64,000 bases of DNA, taken from Candidatus Competibacter phosphatis. GTDB taxonomy: Bacteria > Pseudomonadota > Gammaproteobacteria > Competibacterales > Competibacteraceae. This document shows positions 29,714 through 38,534 of the stretch, piece by piece. Each line of letters begins with the position of its first letter. Within the stretch, counting starts at the first letter, position 1. A model generated the notes under the pieces. The model was not told where the DNA came from. It saw only the letters and a list, made by a program, of their open reading frames with translations, and made no database searches. The translations under genes and the position numbers were made by a program. The stretch covers positions 1-64,000 of the forward strand of contig NZ_SPMZ01000017.1 of the NCBI RefSeq assembly GCF_012939995.1. Reading direction: 5' to 3'.

Positions 29714-31003
29714 TTGGACAATATTCATATTGGCGTATTGTGCGTCGTCCTGGTCCTGTTGATCGGCTGCTCCGCCTTTTTCTCCAGTGCCGAAACCGGA
29801 CTGATGACCCTCAACCGCTACCGCCTGCGCCACCGCGCGCGGGAAGGCGACAAGGCCGCGATACGCACCAGCCGGCTGCTGGAACGGCCAGATCGGTTAA
29901 TCGGCATCATTCTGCTTGGCAACAACTTCGTCAATATCCTGGCCTCCTCGCTAGCGACCATCATCGCCCTCCACCTGCTGGGCGAGGCCGGCATCGTGGT
30001 CTCCACCGTCATCCTGACCCTGATCCTGCTGGTGTTCGGCGAAGTCGCGCCCAAAACGCTGGCGGCCCTGCACCCCGAGCGCATTGCCTTCCCCGCTTCC
30101 GCGGTGCTGGCGCCGCTGCTCAAGGTGTTTTACCCGCTGGTGTGGCTGACCAACATGGTGGCCAATAGCCTGTTGCGGCTGTTCCGGGTGACGATTCAAA
30201 CCTCCAGTCCGCACTCGCTCAGCGCCGAGGAACTGCGCACGGTGGTGCTCGAAGCCGGGGTGATGATTCCCAAGCGGCATCAAACCATGCTGCTGGGCAT
30301 CCTGGAGCTGGAGGAAATCACCGTCAACGACATCATGGTGCCACGCAACGAGGTAGAGGGCATCGATCTGGAGGGCGACTGGGCGGAGATCGTCGCTAAA
30401 CTAACCCGCAGCCCCTACACTCGCATGCTGGTCTACCGCGACACCTTCGATCAGGTCGTGGGCTTCCTGCACCTGCGCAAGGTGCTCAACACGATGATGC
30501 AAAAACCGGACTTCAATCGGGCCGATCTGGAAAACCTGATCCGGGAACCTTACTTCATCCCTGAAGGCACCTCGTTGACCCGGCAGTTGGTCAACTTTCA
30601 GCAATTGCGCCGGCGCGTTGGGTTGGTGGTGGACGAGTACGGCGAAGTGCTGGGACTGGTAACGCTGGAAGACATCCTGGAAGAGATCGTGGGCGAATTC
30701 ACCACCGATCCCGCCTCCATCGGCAAGCGCAACCTGGTCCCGCGCGCCGACGGCGGCTACGTGGTGGACGGTCGCACTTCGATTCGTAGCCTGAATCGGG
30801 CATTGGATTGGCAACTGCCCACCGACGGCCCTCGCACCCTCAATGGCCTGATCATGGAGCACCTCGAAACCATCCCCGAACCGGGCACCCGGCTATCGCT
30901 GATCGGTCACCTGACCGAGATCGTGGAAATTTCCGGCAACCGAGTCAAGACCGTGATCATCTGGCCGACCGAGGTGGCGGAACTTGCGGAATCAGCGGGC
31001 TGA
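29714..31003 (+). CDS. corB: CNNM/CorB-type transporter (DUF21-CBS-CorC_HlyC)
   Basis: The 429-residue protein has an N-terminal DUF21 membrane domain (about 1-180, with SSAETGLMTLNRYRLRHRAR), a CBS pair (about 205-325, including VDEYGEVLGLVTLEDILEEI) and a C-terminal CorC/HlyC domain. E. coli YfjD/CorB has the same layout, and the family takes part in magnesium/cobalt transport. The first in-frame start is TTG 29714; no better one is visible. The 3' end overlaps the convergent dehydratase gene by 47 bp. Confidence 0.92.
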   Translation: MDNIHIGVLCVVLVLLIGCSAFFSSAETGLMTLNRYRLRHRAREGDKAAIRTSRLLERPDRLIGIILLGNNFVNILASSLATIIALHLLGEAGIVVSTVILTLILLVFGEVAPKTLAALHPERIAFPASAVLAPLLKVFYPLVWLTNMVANSLLRLFRVTIQTSSPHSLSAEELRTVVLEAGVMIPKRHQTMLLGILELEEITVNDIMVPRNEVEGIDLEGDWAEIVAKLTRSPYTRMLVYRDTFDQVVGFLHLRKVLNTMMQKPDFNRADLENLIREPYFIPEGTSLTRQLVNFQQLRRRVGLVVDEYGEVLGLVTLEDILEEIVGEFTTDPASIGKRNLVPRADGGYVVDGRTSIRSLNRALDWQLPTDGPRTLNGLIMEHLETIPEPGTRLSLIGHLTEIVEISGNRVKTVIIWPTEVAELAESAG

Positions 31004-33005
31004 CCGCCGCGTCCATCGGTTCCGCCGACTCTTCCCGTCGATCCGCCAACCAAATCCAGTCCTCAATGTCGTTTTCCGGCTGGTACTCGGCCACCGCTTC
31101 CCGCAGGATCGCCCGCACGGCCGGATAATCGAAGGCACGCGAGGCGACGTCGAGCCGCTCCAGGCAGTCCCGGACCACCGACCACGACAAGCTGCGTTCG
31201 CAGGCCCGGCGGATCATCGGGTGCTCGGTGGCCAGATCGTCGCTGCCGATCAGCAGTTCCTCGCGTAGTTTCTCGCCGCTGCGCAGGCCGGTAAAACGGA
31301 TTTCGATATCGCCATCAGGCTGATCCGCGTCCCGCACTTCCAGCCCGAACAACCGGATCATGCGCCGCGCCAGGTCGAGAATCCGCACCGGCTCGCCCAT
31401 GTCAAGCAGGAACACATCGCCGCCCTGAGCCATGGCGCTGGCCTGAATCACCAATTGCGCCGCTTCGGGGATAGTCATGAAGTAGCGTTCCACCTCGGGA
31501 TGGGTCACCGTCACCGGCCCACCCTTGCGGACCTGCTCGCGAAACAGCGGCACCACCGAACCGGAAGAATCCAACACATTGCCGAAGCGAACCATGCACA
31601 GCCGGGTGGGAACGCCCTGCTCCGCCAACCCTTGCAGGATCAGTTCCGCCAGCCGTTTGGTGGCGCCCATCACGTTGGTCGGGCGCACCGCCTTGTCGCT
31701 GGAGATCAGCACGAAGGTTCCGACCCCGGCGGCGATGGCAGCCTCGGCGGCACGCCAAGTACCGAACACGTTGTTCCGCACCCCCTCGATGGGATTGCGT
31801 TCGACGATCGGTACGTGCTTGTAGGCCGCCGCGTGATAAACGGTCTCGATCTGAAAACGCTCCATGGCCACTTGCAAGCGGCGCTGGTGAATGACCGACC
31901 CCAACAGCGGGATCAGTTCGATGGAAGAAGTACCGGGCCGTGCGTCCGCGCTCCCTTCCAGATCCGAAGTTATGGGGTTCAGGACGAGTGGACGGGGATG
32001 CGCCATATTGGCCAACATGGCACGCAGTTCTTGCTCGACGGCGTAGAGGGTGTACTCGGAACGCTCGAACAGGACCAAGCGGCGCGGTCGCAATAGCAGG
32101 ATTTGTCGGCACAACTCGGCTCCGATCGAGCCGCCCGCGCCGGTCACCATCACGCTTCTGCCGCTTACCCGCTCCTGCAATAGCGCCTCGTTGGGCTGGA
32201 CCGAATCGCGACCGAGGATATCCGCGACATCGACCTCGCGAAATTCGTCGATGCGCCGGGCGCCGCTGGTCAGCTCCGCCAGCGTGGGCAAGGCCAGCAC
32301 CCGCGCCGACAACCCGGCTAGCGCTTCCAGAACTTCCCGACGGCGGCGGTGCGAGGCCGACGGCAGCGCCAGCAGGATCAGGCTACCCTCGTGCTGGGCC
32401 ACCAATCGCGGCAGTTTGAACGGTGCCCGCACCTTGAGACCCAGTACCACGCTGCCCCATAGCTGCGGGTTGTCGTCGACGAATGCAACGGGTGTGAATT
32501 CAGCGCTGTAGCGCAGGGCGTTGGCCAATTGCGCACCGGCCTCGCCCGCGCCATAGATGATCACGGGCGCGCGCGCCGCGCTGGCCCGGAACCGCCGACG
32601 CAGGATGCGGCGAAGCGCCAACCGGCCGCCACCGACCAACGCGACCAGCACCAGCCAGCCGATGAGCCAGGACGACCGCGGCACCAATCCCTGGCGCAGA
32701 AACACCCAGACCGCCATCATCAGCAGAATCCCGGCGCTGACGCCGAGCACGATGGTGTACAGCAGGCTTTCGTCAGCGTAGCGCAAGATCGGGCGGTACA
32801 AGCCGACCGCCGCGAAGGTCAAAACGAGAATGAGCACCGCCAACGGAAACAACCAGACCACATCTTGCAGCATCGCTGGCCACCAGTCGCCAAGGCGAAT
32901 GGCAAACGCGGACCAGATCGCGATCAGCACGGCAAGCGCGTCGCCAACGACCAGCAACGCGCGGCGAGCGGTGGGGGGGAGATTGAGGAAATGTTCGAGC
33001 TTCAC
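30957..33005 (-). CDS. WbpM/PglF-type nucleoside-diphosphate-sugar 4,6-dehydratase (membrane form)
   Basis: The GTG start at 33005 shares a GTGA with the stop of the upstream WecA-type gene. This gives 682 residues, the usual size of WbpM/CapD proteins. There are four N-terminal transmembrane helices (about 15-130), a first Rossmann fold (GAGEAGAQLA) and a second short-chain dehydrogenase domain (VTGAGGSIGAELC near residue 290). The active-site region SSDKAVRPTNVMGATK has the Met-for-Tyr change typical of this subfamily. It makes UDP-4-keto-6-deoxy sugars for O-antigen or capsule. It acts in the inner membrane with the neighbouring initiating transferase. Confidence 0.92.
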   Translation of the reverse strand: MKLEHFLNLPPTARRALLVVGDALAVLIAIWSAFAIRLGDWWPAMLQDVVWLFPLAVLILVLTFAAVGLYRPILRYADESLLYTIVLGVSAGILLMMAVWVFLRQGLVPRSSWLIGWLVLVALVGGGRLALRRILRRRFRASAARAPVIIYGAGEAGAQLANALRYSAEFTPVAFVDDNPQLWGSVVLGLKVRAPFKLPRLVAQHEGSLILLALPSASHRRRREVLEALAGLSARVLALPTLAELTSGARRIDEFREVDVADILGRDSVQPNEALLQERVSGRSVMVTGAGGSIGAELCRQILLLRPRRLVLFERSEYTLYAVEQELRAMLANMAHPRPLVLNPITSDLEGSADARPGTSSIELIPLLGSVIHQRRLQVAMERFQIETVYHAAAYKHVPIVERNPIEGVRNNVFGTWRAAEAAIAAGVGTFVLISSDKAVRPTNVMGATKRLAELILQGLAEQGVPTRLCMVRFGNVLDSSGSVVPLFREQVRKGGPVTVTHPEVERYFMTIPEAAQLVIQASAMAQGGDVFLLDMGEPVRILDLARRMIRLFGLEVRDADQPDGDIEIRFTGLRSGEKLREELLIGSDDLATEHPMIRRACERSLSWSVVRDCLERLDVASRAFDYPAVRAILREAVAEYQPENDIEDWIWLADRREESAEPMDAAVSPLIPQVPPPRSAR

Positions 33006-34036
33006 GGGGCGGATACTGTAGCACGCCGCCGCTCCAGCCGCCCCACTCCCCACATCAGGAAACCGTAGATCAGGCCCCAGGCCATCGCCAAGCTGATTTG
33101 TCCAACGGGCGGCAATCGAACCGCCAACAGGGCGGAACTGGCGCAGGCCAGCATCAGCGCGTATTCGGTCAGCACGGTGCGGCGGTGTCCCCAACCGAGT
33201 AACACCAATCGCTGGTAATAATGGCTCCGGTGTGCCTCCCAGACCTTTTCACCACGCAGCAGGCGACGCAACAAGGTCACGGTGGCATCGACAATGAAGG
33301 GGGAAAACACCAGCAACGCCACCCAGAACGGAAATAAACCGTCCTTGGCACCCCACAGGCTGAACGCCGCCGCCAGAAAGCCCAACGCGGTAGAGCCGGT
33401 GTCGCCGAGAAAGATTCGGGCGGGCGGGAAATTATGAACCAGAAAACCGGCGCTGGCCGCCGCCACGATCAGACAGAAAGTCGCAAACCCGGCGTCGGCC
33501 CAACCCAGCCAAGCCAGAGCCGAAAAACCGATCGTCGCCATGCCGCCGGCGAAACCGTCCATGCCGTCCATGAAGTTGTAGAGGTTGATCATCCAAACGA
33601 CGAATAGCAGGACAAGAAGGATGGCAACCCAAGCAGGAAGAGCCAAGGAGAGACCGGGTAGCGCCAATGAGCCGGGCGCCAGGTCCCCCGCCAACAAGCT
33701 GACAGCAGCCAGCAGATGAACTAAGATGCGCCACCGGGCAGGAACACCCACGCGATCATCCTGGAACGACACCAGCACCAGCGGAACCAAGCCGGCAAGT
33801 ATCAAACTTGAGATCTGCATTGATCGGCTGGTGCCACCAAGCAGCATGATTGACACACCGACCAAGATTCCTCCCAAAACTGCTAGTCCCCCTGTTCTCG
33901 GAACAGGCTGTCCGTGCAAGGAACGGGCGTTGGGACGATCGAGGACTTGCAAAGAGAAAGTGTGTCTAGCAAGGCAACTGCTTAGGACTAACGAAGCGAA
34001 CAAAGCCAAAACAGGGCCAGACGTCATTACATCCAT
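33002..34036 (-). CDS. WecA/WbpL-type polyprenyl-phosphate sugar-1-phosphate transferase
   Basis: This 344-residue multi-pass protein (about ten hydrophobic segments) belongs to glycosyltransferase family 4 of the MraY/WecA type. The catalytic loop is NLYNFMDGMDGFAGG, the FLGDTGSTALGF motif follows, and the N-terminus has LHGQPVPRTGG. It transfers a HexNAc-1-phosphate to undecaprenyl phosphate and starts polysaccharide assembly. The stop overlaps the next gene by 3 nt. WbpL (narrow substrate) and WecA (GlcNAc) cannot be told apart here. Confidence 0.92.
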   Translation of the reverse strand: MDVMTSGPVLALFASLVLSSCLARHTFSLQVLDRPNARSLHGQPVPRTGGLAVLGGILVGVSIMLLGGTSRSMQISSLILAGLVPLVLVSFQDDRVGVPARWRILVHLLAAVSLLAGDLAPGSLALPGLSLALPAWVAILLVLLFVVWMINLYNFMDGMDGFAGGMATIGFSALAWLGWADAGFATFCLIVAAASAGFLVHNFPPARIFLGDTGSTALGFLAAAFSLWGAKDGLFPFWVALLVFSPFIVDATVTLLRRLLRGEKVWEAHRSHYYQRLVLLGWGHRRTVLTEYALMLACASSALLAVRLPPVGQISLAMAWGLIYGFLMWGVGRLERRRATVSAP

Positions 34037-34515
34037 CCAAGCAGTTATGATCGATTCGAGCCCATCGCAAGGATTGGCCCCCTACATAAATTTCGCCTCA
34101 AGATTATAAATCCCTTACACATGGAACCCATAGTCTTTCTCAAAAACGTATTCGGCCCTGATCCATGAGTTGTTTAAGGCAATGATCCAGGAAACGATGG
34201 ATGCTTGAACTCAGATCGTGCCATCGATTTTAGTCTGATGCTAGCCGAACCCAGAACGATCATTTCAGCCGGGATCGATAAAATCAGCAAGCTTTAGAGG
34301 ATAGCTCAAGGCCATAATAATAATCGTATTCCAAAATCGTATTAACGCCAAACCCCGTAAAGGCGATAATCCACTGTTCGGATGACGATGATGCACCAAG
34401 ATACCCACGGAGATTTACTAGAATTTCTCTCCCCCACCCACCTAATACCCAAACGACGATATACTGCCCACTCGTCAAAGAATTAGCCGAAACTCTTCAC
34501 CGACCTAATCCAATC
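34037..34515. other. 479-bp spacer between divergent polysaccharide operons
   Basis: It holds the upstream regions of the minus-strand WecA-type gene and the plus-strand ABC exporter. GC content is lower than around it. No convincing promoter box is seen. A possible decayed minus-strand gene is listed separately. Confidence 0.6.
34284..34478 (-). pseudogene. Possible remnant of a NeuD/PglD-type sugar acyltransferase N-terminus
   Basis: A 64-residue frame contains VVWVLGGWGREILVNLRGYL followed by EQWIIAFTGFG and YDYYYGLEL. This resembles the nucleotide-binding start of NeuD-like acetyltransferases (consensus V-x-G-A-G-G-x-G-R-E). The second glycine site is degenerate and the frame ends where the acyltransferase beta-helix should begin. 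It could be a decayed gene, or a chance frame. Confidence 0.3.
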
Positions 34516-35284
34516 ATGCTGGCCAAACATTACCTGCAACTTGTGACCTACAAGGCTTATGCCGATCTCCGCAGCGAAGCAGCCAAAACCTCCATGGGAT
34601 TCTTGTGGTGGGTGCTAGATCCATTGCTATTTATGGTCATTTTCTACGTGGTCTTCGGCCTAATAATGAAACGTGGTACCGAAAATTTCTTGTCGTTTCT
34701 GTTGATTGGGTTGGTAGCTTGGCGTTGGTTTCAGAATACTGTCAGCCATGGGGCCAATTCGATTCTTGGCGGGCGTGGTCTGATGCATCAGGTGTACGTG
34801 CCCAAGGTCGTGTTCCCTCTTGTCATTATCTTGACGGACCTAGTGAAATTTTCATTTGTATTCAGTATATTGCTACTATATCTCTTGCTTGCTGGATTCG
34901 GGGTCGGTCACGCATACCTAGCCCTACCGCTGGTTCTGCTCGTCCAGTTCGTGCTGATCGTCGGCCTGACTCTGTTGGTAGCGGCGCTGGTTCCGTTTTT
35001 GCCGGACCTGAAGTTTTTAAATGACCATCTATTGCATGTACTGTTCTACATGTCTGGAATCTTTTTTTGCCGGCTCGTCCATCGCCGAACGGTATCAGCC
35101 GTATTTCTACCTTAACCCGATGGCTAACATCATCGAGGCTTACCGCGATATTCTTATGCACAACGCTTGGCCGAATTGGAGCGCTCTGGTGGTAATCGCT
35201 GGACTGGGCATCGCACTGACGCTGTTCAGTGGACACTTGATCGGTCGCAACGATCATCTCTATCCAAAGTGGATCCCCCGATGA
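34516..35284 (+). CDS. wzm: ABC transporter permease for polysaccharide export (Wzm-like), frameshift at T7
   Basis: The inner-membrane permease exports lipid-linked O-polysaccharide. The first frame (to 35115) has five of the six transmembrane helices. The frame then breaks at T7 (35062-35068), and the second frame carries AGSSIAERYQPYFYLNPMAN and the last helix. Removing one T gives 255 residues, normal for ABC-2 polysaccharide permeases. Its TGA overlaps the ATG of wzt (ATGA at 35281). Confidence 0.86.
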
Positions 35285-35995
35285 CCGGCTCGATTGCCCT
35301 GACGCTCAAGAATGTCGGGGCTTTTTTATTGGCGCCGGACCGGCTATTTACACAAGGAGCGTTTTTGGGCGCTGCGAGATGTGTCGTTCGACCTCCATCA
35401 CGGGGAGTCGCTGGGGGTAATCGGGCGCAACGGCGCGGGCAAGAGCACCTTGCTCCAGTTGCTGGCGGGTATCCTGCGCCCTGATCAGGGTACCCTGATC
35501 AATCACGGGGTAAGGGCGACCCTGCTCTCATTGCAGATCGGCTTCGTTCCCTACCTCAGTGGCCGTCAAAATGCCATACTGAGCGGCATGTTGCTCGGCC
35601 TGGCAAAGCAAGAAGTCGAAGAAAAAATGGCGGATATCCGAGCATTCTCGGAACTAGGGGATTTTTTCGACCAACCCATCAATGCCTATTCCAGCGGGAT
35701 GAAGGCCCGGCTTGGATTCTCCGTCGCGTTCCAACTGAATCCCGACGTACTGCTGATCGATGAGGTGTTGGGGGTCGGTGACGCCGAGTTTAAAGCAAAA
35801 TCTTCTCAGATCATGCGTGAGAAGATCCGTTCGGACAAGACCATCGTGCTGGTGTCCCATAGTCCCGGCACGATCCGCCAGCTCTGCGACCGGGCGGTGT
35901 GGATCGACAATGGCGCGACCCGAGCCGAGGGTGAAACCACCGAGGTGCTGGATCGTTACGAACAGTTCCTGAAACGCAAAGGGAAAGCGGACTAA
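35281..35995 (+). CDS. wzt: ABC transporter ATP-binding protein for polysaccharide export (Wzt-like), frameshift at T6
   Basis: ATG 35281 overlaps the wzm stop. After 14 codons the frame breaks at T6 (35322-35327). Removing one T joins MTGSIALTLKNVGA to FYWRRTGYLHKERFWALRDV, giving 237 residues. Walker A is GRNGAGKST, the signature YSSGMKARL and Walker B VLLIDEVLGVGD. Unlike the long Wzt proteins that recognise a capped O-antigen, there is no C-terminal carbohydrate-binding domain. Export should therefore not depend on a terminal modification (inference). Confidence 0.88.
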
Positions 35996-36016
35996 AGGGC
36001 GTGGACTGCCACCCAC

Positions 36017-36050
36017 AAAAAAGCCGGCCCCTCTTGCGAGGGACCGGCTT
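36017..36050 (-). terminator. Rho-independent terminator of the exported-protein gene at 36.1-37.7 kb
   Basis: A 13-bp stem with one mismatch (AAGCCGGCCCCTC / GAGGGACCGGCTT, TTGC loop) is followed on the minus strand by six T. It may also act weakly on the wzt transcript. Confidence 0.8.
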
Positions 36051-36059
36051 TGATTGAAT

Positions 36060-36093
36060 CTCATCCACTCGTCCAGAGCGACGAGTGGATGAG
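36060..36093. repeat. Perfect 14-bp inverted repeat
   Basis: CTCATCCACTCGTC (36060-36073) and GACGAGTGGATGAG (36080-36093) are exact inverse copies around the loop CAGAGC. It lies just before the stop of the minus-strand gene at 36104 and next to a separate terminator. No T tract follows, so this is an RNA hairpin or protein-binding palindrome of unknown use. Confidence 0.8.
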
Positions 36094-36103
36094 CCCTCAA
36101 GGA

Positions 36104-37651
36104 TTAATTATTAGCAGTGGTGGCGCTAATAACATTCCGCATATAGGCATGATCCACCAAATGGCCATAGTTGTTGGCGGCAATACCGAAATCGCGGCTC
36201 CACAGGACGAAACCGGTCACCGGCAACCCTAGATAAGTATTGGTGTCAGCCAACTCATTGGTCCCAGCGACTACTGGCAACTTCAGGTTGAGCCAACCAT
36301 AGGGTTGTTGGGAAACCAAGGCGCTGACATCCACCGCCTGAGCGACGGCCGAACCCAGCAGGTTGGCGGTGGGGGAGAACGACAGCACGTTCACCTCGTT
36401 GCACAGCGCCCTTGGCGGGATCGGCGGCGCCGGTGAGATCGAGGTACCGGTGGCGGAGACAGTGCCCTCAGAACGATCGTAAACCTGGAAGGTCACCGTA
36501 TCACAAGAACGATTTGCATCGGTCCATAGGGTACTGAACGGCGCCGGTCCACCGACATAGGCGGGCTGGTCATAAGGCGCAGTGGCGGGTCCGCCACCCA
36601 CCATGGCGTCAAGCTCGGTTTGAGTCGGCTGCGCGTTCGCGTCCACATAGTGGAACTTGGTGGGGAAGCTGACGACCCAGTAGCTCTCCACACCCAAGCT
36701 GGGGTTGATACTCCACTCGTTCATGACGTTGGAGCGCATCAGCACCGCGCTGACCGCGTCAACCGGGTTGGTCCAGCCGGTATCGATCAACGTCTCTTGC
36801 ACGGCTCCCTGAGTGTCGTTCTGCACCAGAGACGCCACTGGATTGGCATCGTTCAGGGTTGGCAACAAGAAGTCAGGATATTCCTGGGCCGCGATCAGGT
36901 TGTACACACCAAAATTAGTGGCGAAAGTACCAGCGGCGTTGGGACCGGTATCGCCGTCAACAGTGCCAGGAGCAGCATAATCCAAGTTCGGCGTGAAGAA
37001 ATTCGCTAGGGTGACGGGCGCGCCGCCCATGGCCAAGCCGGCATCCACTCTCACCAACGAGAACTGGCCCTTCAGCGCGTTGAGCGGTTCGCCAAACTGG
37101 TTGCTGGTGGCATCAATGTTGGCCTTGGTGAAAGCCTCATCGATGGTGGTGCAATCCTTGGCCTTGGCCGCCGTATCGATGGCGGTACCAGTCGTAGACC
37201 CCATCTCAATGACAGTAACGTGCCCTTCCTCGGTGCGCGTCAGATCGGTACCGCCCCCGAAACCATAGGTGCTGAACGCGAAGCCATCCGACGGCATAAC
37301 CGGCGAAGTACAACTCGTCTCACTAGAGCTCTTCTTCAGACGAGGCCCATTAGCCGTGTTGGTGACATAGCCGGTCCACACATCATTGGGCGACAACACC
37401 AAGGTGAAGTCCAGCACGTCGCGGGTGTTTTGGGCTTCCTGGAACCGCACCTTCACCGCTATGGTCGCAACACTGCTAGTGTTGACAATATGGATCAAAC
37501 TGTTCCAACCGTTACGGGCGGTGTAGTACGGATACAGCAGTACATCCCCCAAACCATCGGTGGCCAGATTCACAGCGTTAGCCGATGAAATCGCACCACC
37601 CATCGCGGCCGCCACGGCGAGCGACAGTACTGCTTTCTTGATCTTCGTCAT
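36104..37651 (-). CDS. Exported protein of unknown function (surface-protein-like)
   Basis: The 515-residue protein has a clear signal peptide (KKAVLSLAVAAAMGG to SANA, cleavage near residue 26). The mature part opens with NLATDGLGDVLLYPYYTARN, which recurs in uncharacterised secreted proteins of beta- and gammaproteobacteria. It is followed by PNDVWTGYVTN and a C-terminal region FVLWSRDFGIAANNYG. No enzyme or transmembrane motif is seen. AAGGAG precedes the ATG and a strong terminator follows, so it is a monocistronic unit, possibly well expressed. It may be a beta-rich envelope protein. The function is unknown. Confidence 0.75.
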   Translation of the reverse strand: MTKIKKAVLSLAVAAAMGGAISSANAVNLATDGLGDVLLYPYYTARNGWNSLIHIVNTSSVATIAVKVRFQEAQNTRDVLDFTLVLSPNDVWTGYVTNTANGPRLKKSSSETSCTSPVMPSDGFAFSTYGFGGGTDLTRTEEGHVTVIEMGSTTGTAIDTAAKAKDCTTIDEAFTKANIDATSNQFGEPLNALKGQFSLVRVDAGLAMGGAPVTLANFFTPNLDYAAPGTVDGDTGPNAAGTFATNFGVYNLIAAQEYPDFLLPTLNDANPVASLVQNDTQGAVQETLIDTGWTNPVDAVSAVLMRSNVMNEWSINPSLGVESYWVVSFPTKFHYVDANAQPTQTELDAMVGGGPATAPYDQPAYVGGPAPFSTLWTDANRSCDTVTFQVYDRSEGTVSATGTSISPAPPIPPRALCNEVNVLSFSPTANLLGSAVAQAVDVSALVSQQPYGWLNLKLPVVAGTNELADTNTYLGLPVTGFVLWSRDFGIAANNYGHLVDHAYMRNVISATTANN

Positions 37652-37795
37652 TTCTTAACTCCTTAATGTGAGCAGGAAAAGCCATACCACTAACCACATC
37701 TGTGGAAATCTGGAAACCCTAAAAAACCCTCTCAAAAATATACACGAGAGCGCATCGTTGCATCAACCTTACAAGACAAGGCTCCTTCAAAGACT

Positions 37796-38221
37796 TTAAT
37801 CGGAGCTGGGCACATGCCACCATTGATCATCCGCACGTATCCATTTCTCGGTCACCAGCGAACTGAAGCTGCGCGCCTCCCCGGCAATCATCTCCGCCTG
37901 TTGGTATTGCACATTCACGTACACTGTTGCAGCCTCGTCGCCCTCAAGCAAAACCTGGTCGACCACGGCCCCTTCCCAAATCAAGCCCTTGCCGAACTTG
38001 CGTTGGTACTGCTCCAGGGAATAGGCGGCACGAAAAACCGGCGCCTCAAACAGATATGCAGCAGCCAAATCCCTTCGGATCAAAGCTTCCCAGCGTTCGT
38101 GCACACGCTGCCGCAACACCTGCTCGCGGTCTGTCGACACCGGCGTCGCAGGATCGGCCGCCGCCCACGCTAGCCCTACTACCAGCAGGAAAGGAAACAA
38201 CAACTTCCAAGGATTCACCAC
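37796..38221 (-). CDS. Small secreted protein of unknown function (NTF2-like size)
   Basis: The 141-residue protein has a signal peptide (LLFPFLLVVGLAWA, cleavage near residue 22). The mature part reads REQVLRQRVHERWEALIRRD and later ENWW-type aromatic ends (RADDQWWHVPSSD). The pattern, an amphipathic helix followed by four beta strands, resembles NTF2-like/SnoaL-fold domains. No catalytic residues can be assigned. It is upstream of the exported-protein gene on the same strand (gap 144 bp). Confidence 0.65.
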   Translation of the reverse strand: MVNPWKLLFPFLLVVGLAWAAADPATPVSTDREQVLRQRVHERWEALIRRDLAAAYLFEAPVFRAAYSLEQYQRKFGKGLIWEGAVVDQVLLEGDEAATVYVNVQYQQAEMIAGEARSFSSLVTEKWIRADDQWWHVPSSD

Positions 38222-38534
38222 GACCTCGAATACATCTAGATAGTCTAGTCCCAGTCCGAATTAAAGACCCCGAGCCTGACCAGGAACATCAATCAGTTCG
38301 AGTTTGTGAAACCTTCTACCAGCAAAGTATCTTTTTGTCAAACCCCCGTATTATTTTTTTCGAAATGTATTATTAAAACAACTGACTTCCATCAAGCCAG
38401 AGGTCAGGGTAGGCTAAATAGTTCTCTAAGAATACCACCATGTACACTTCAGACCACGAACCGGGCTTTCCACCTTTCGATACGGTCGTTATTTTAATAA
38501 AATTAACATTATCATACTGTTAGAGATTATTCTC
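38222..38534. other. 313-bp AT-rich spacer without a gene
   Basis: No reading frame of note. The last 60 bp before the sulfotransferase start are very AT-rich (ATTTTAATAAAATTAACATT), which would suit a promoter, but no clear -35/-10 pair was chosen. Confidence 0.6.
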
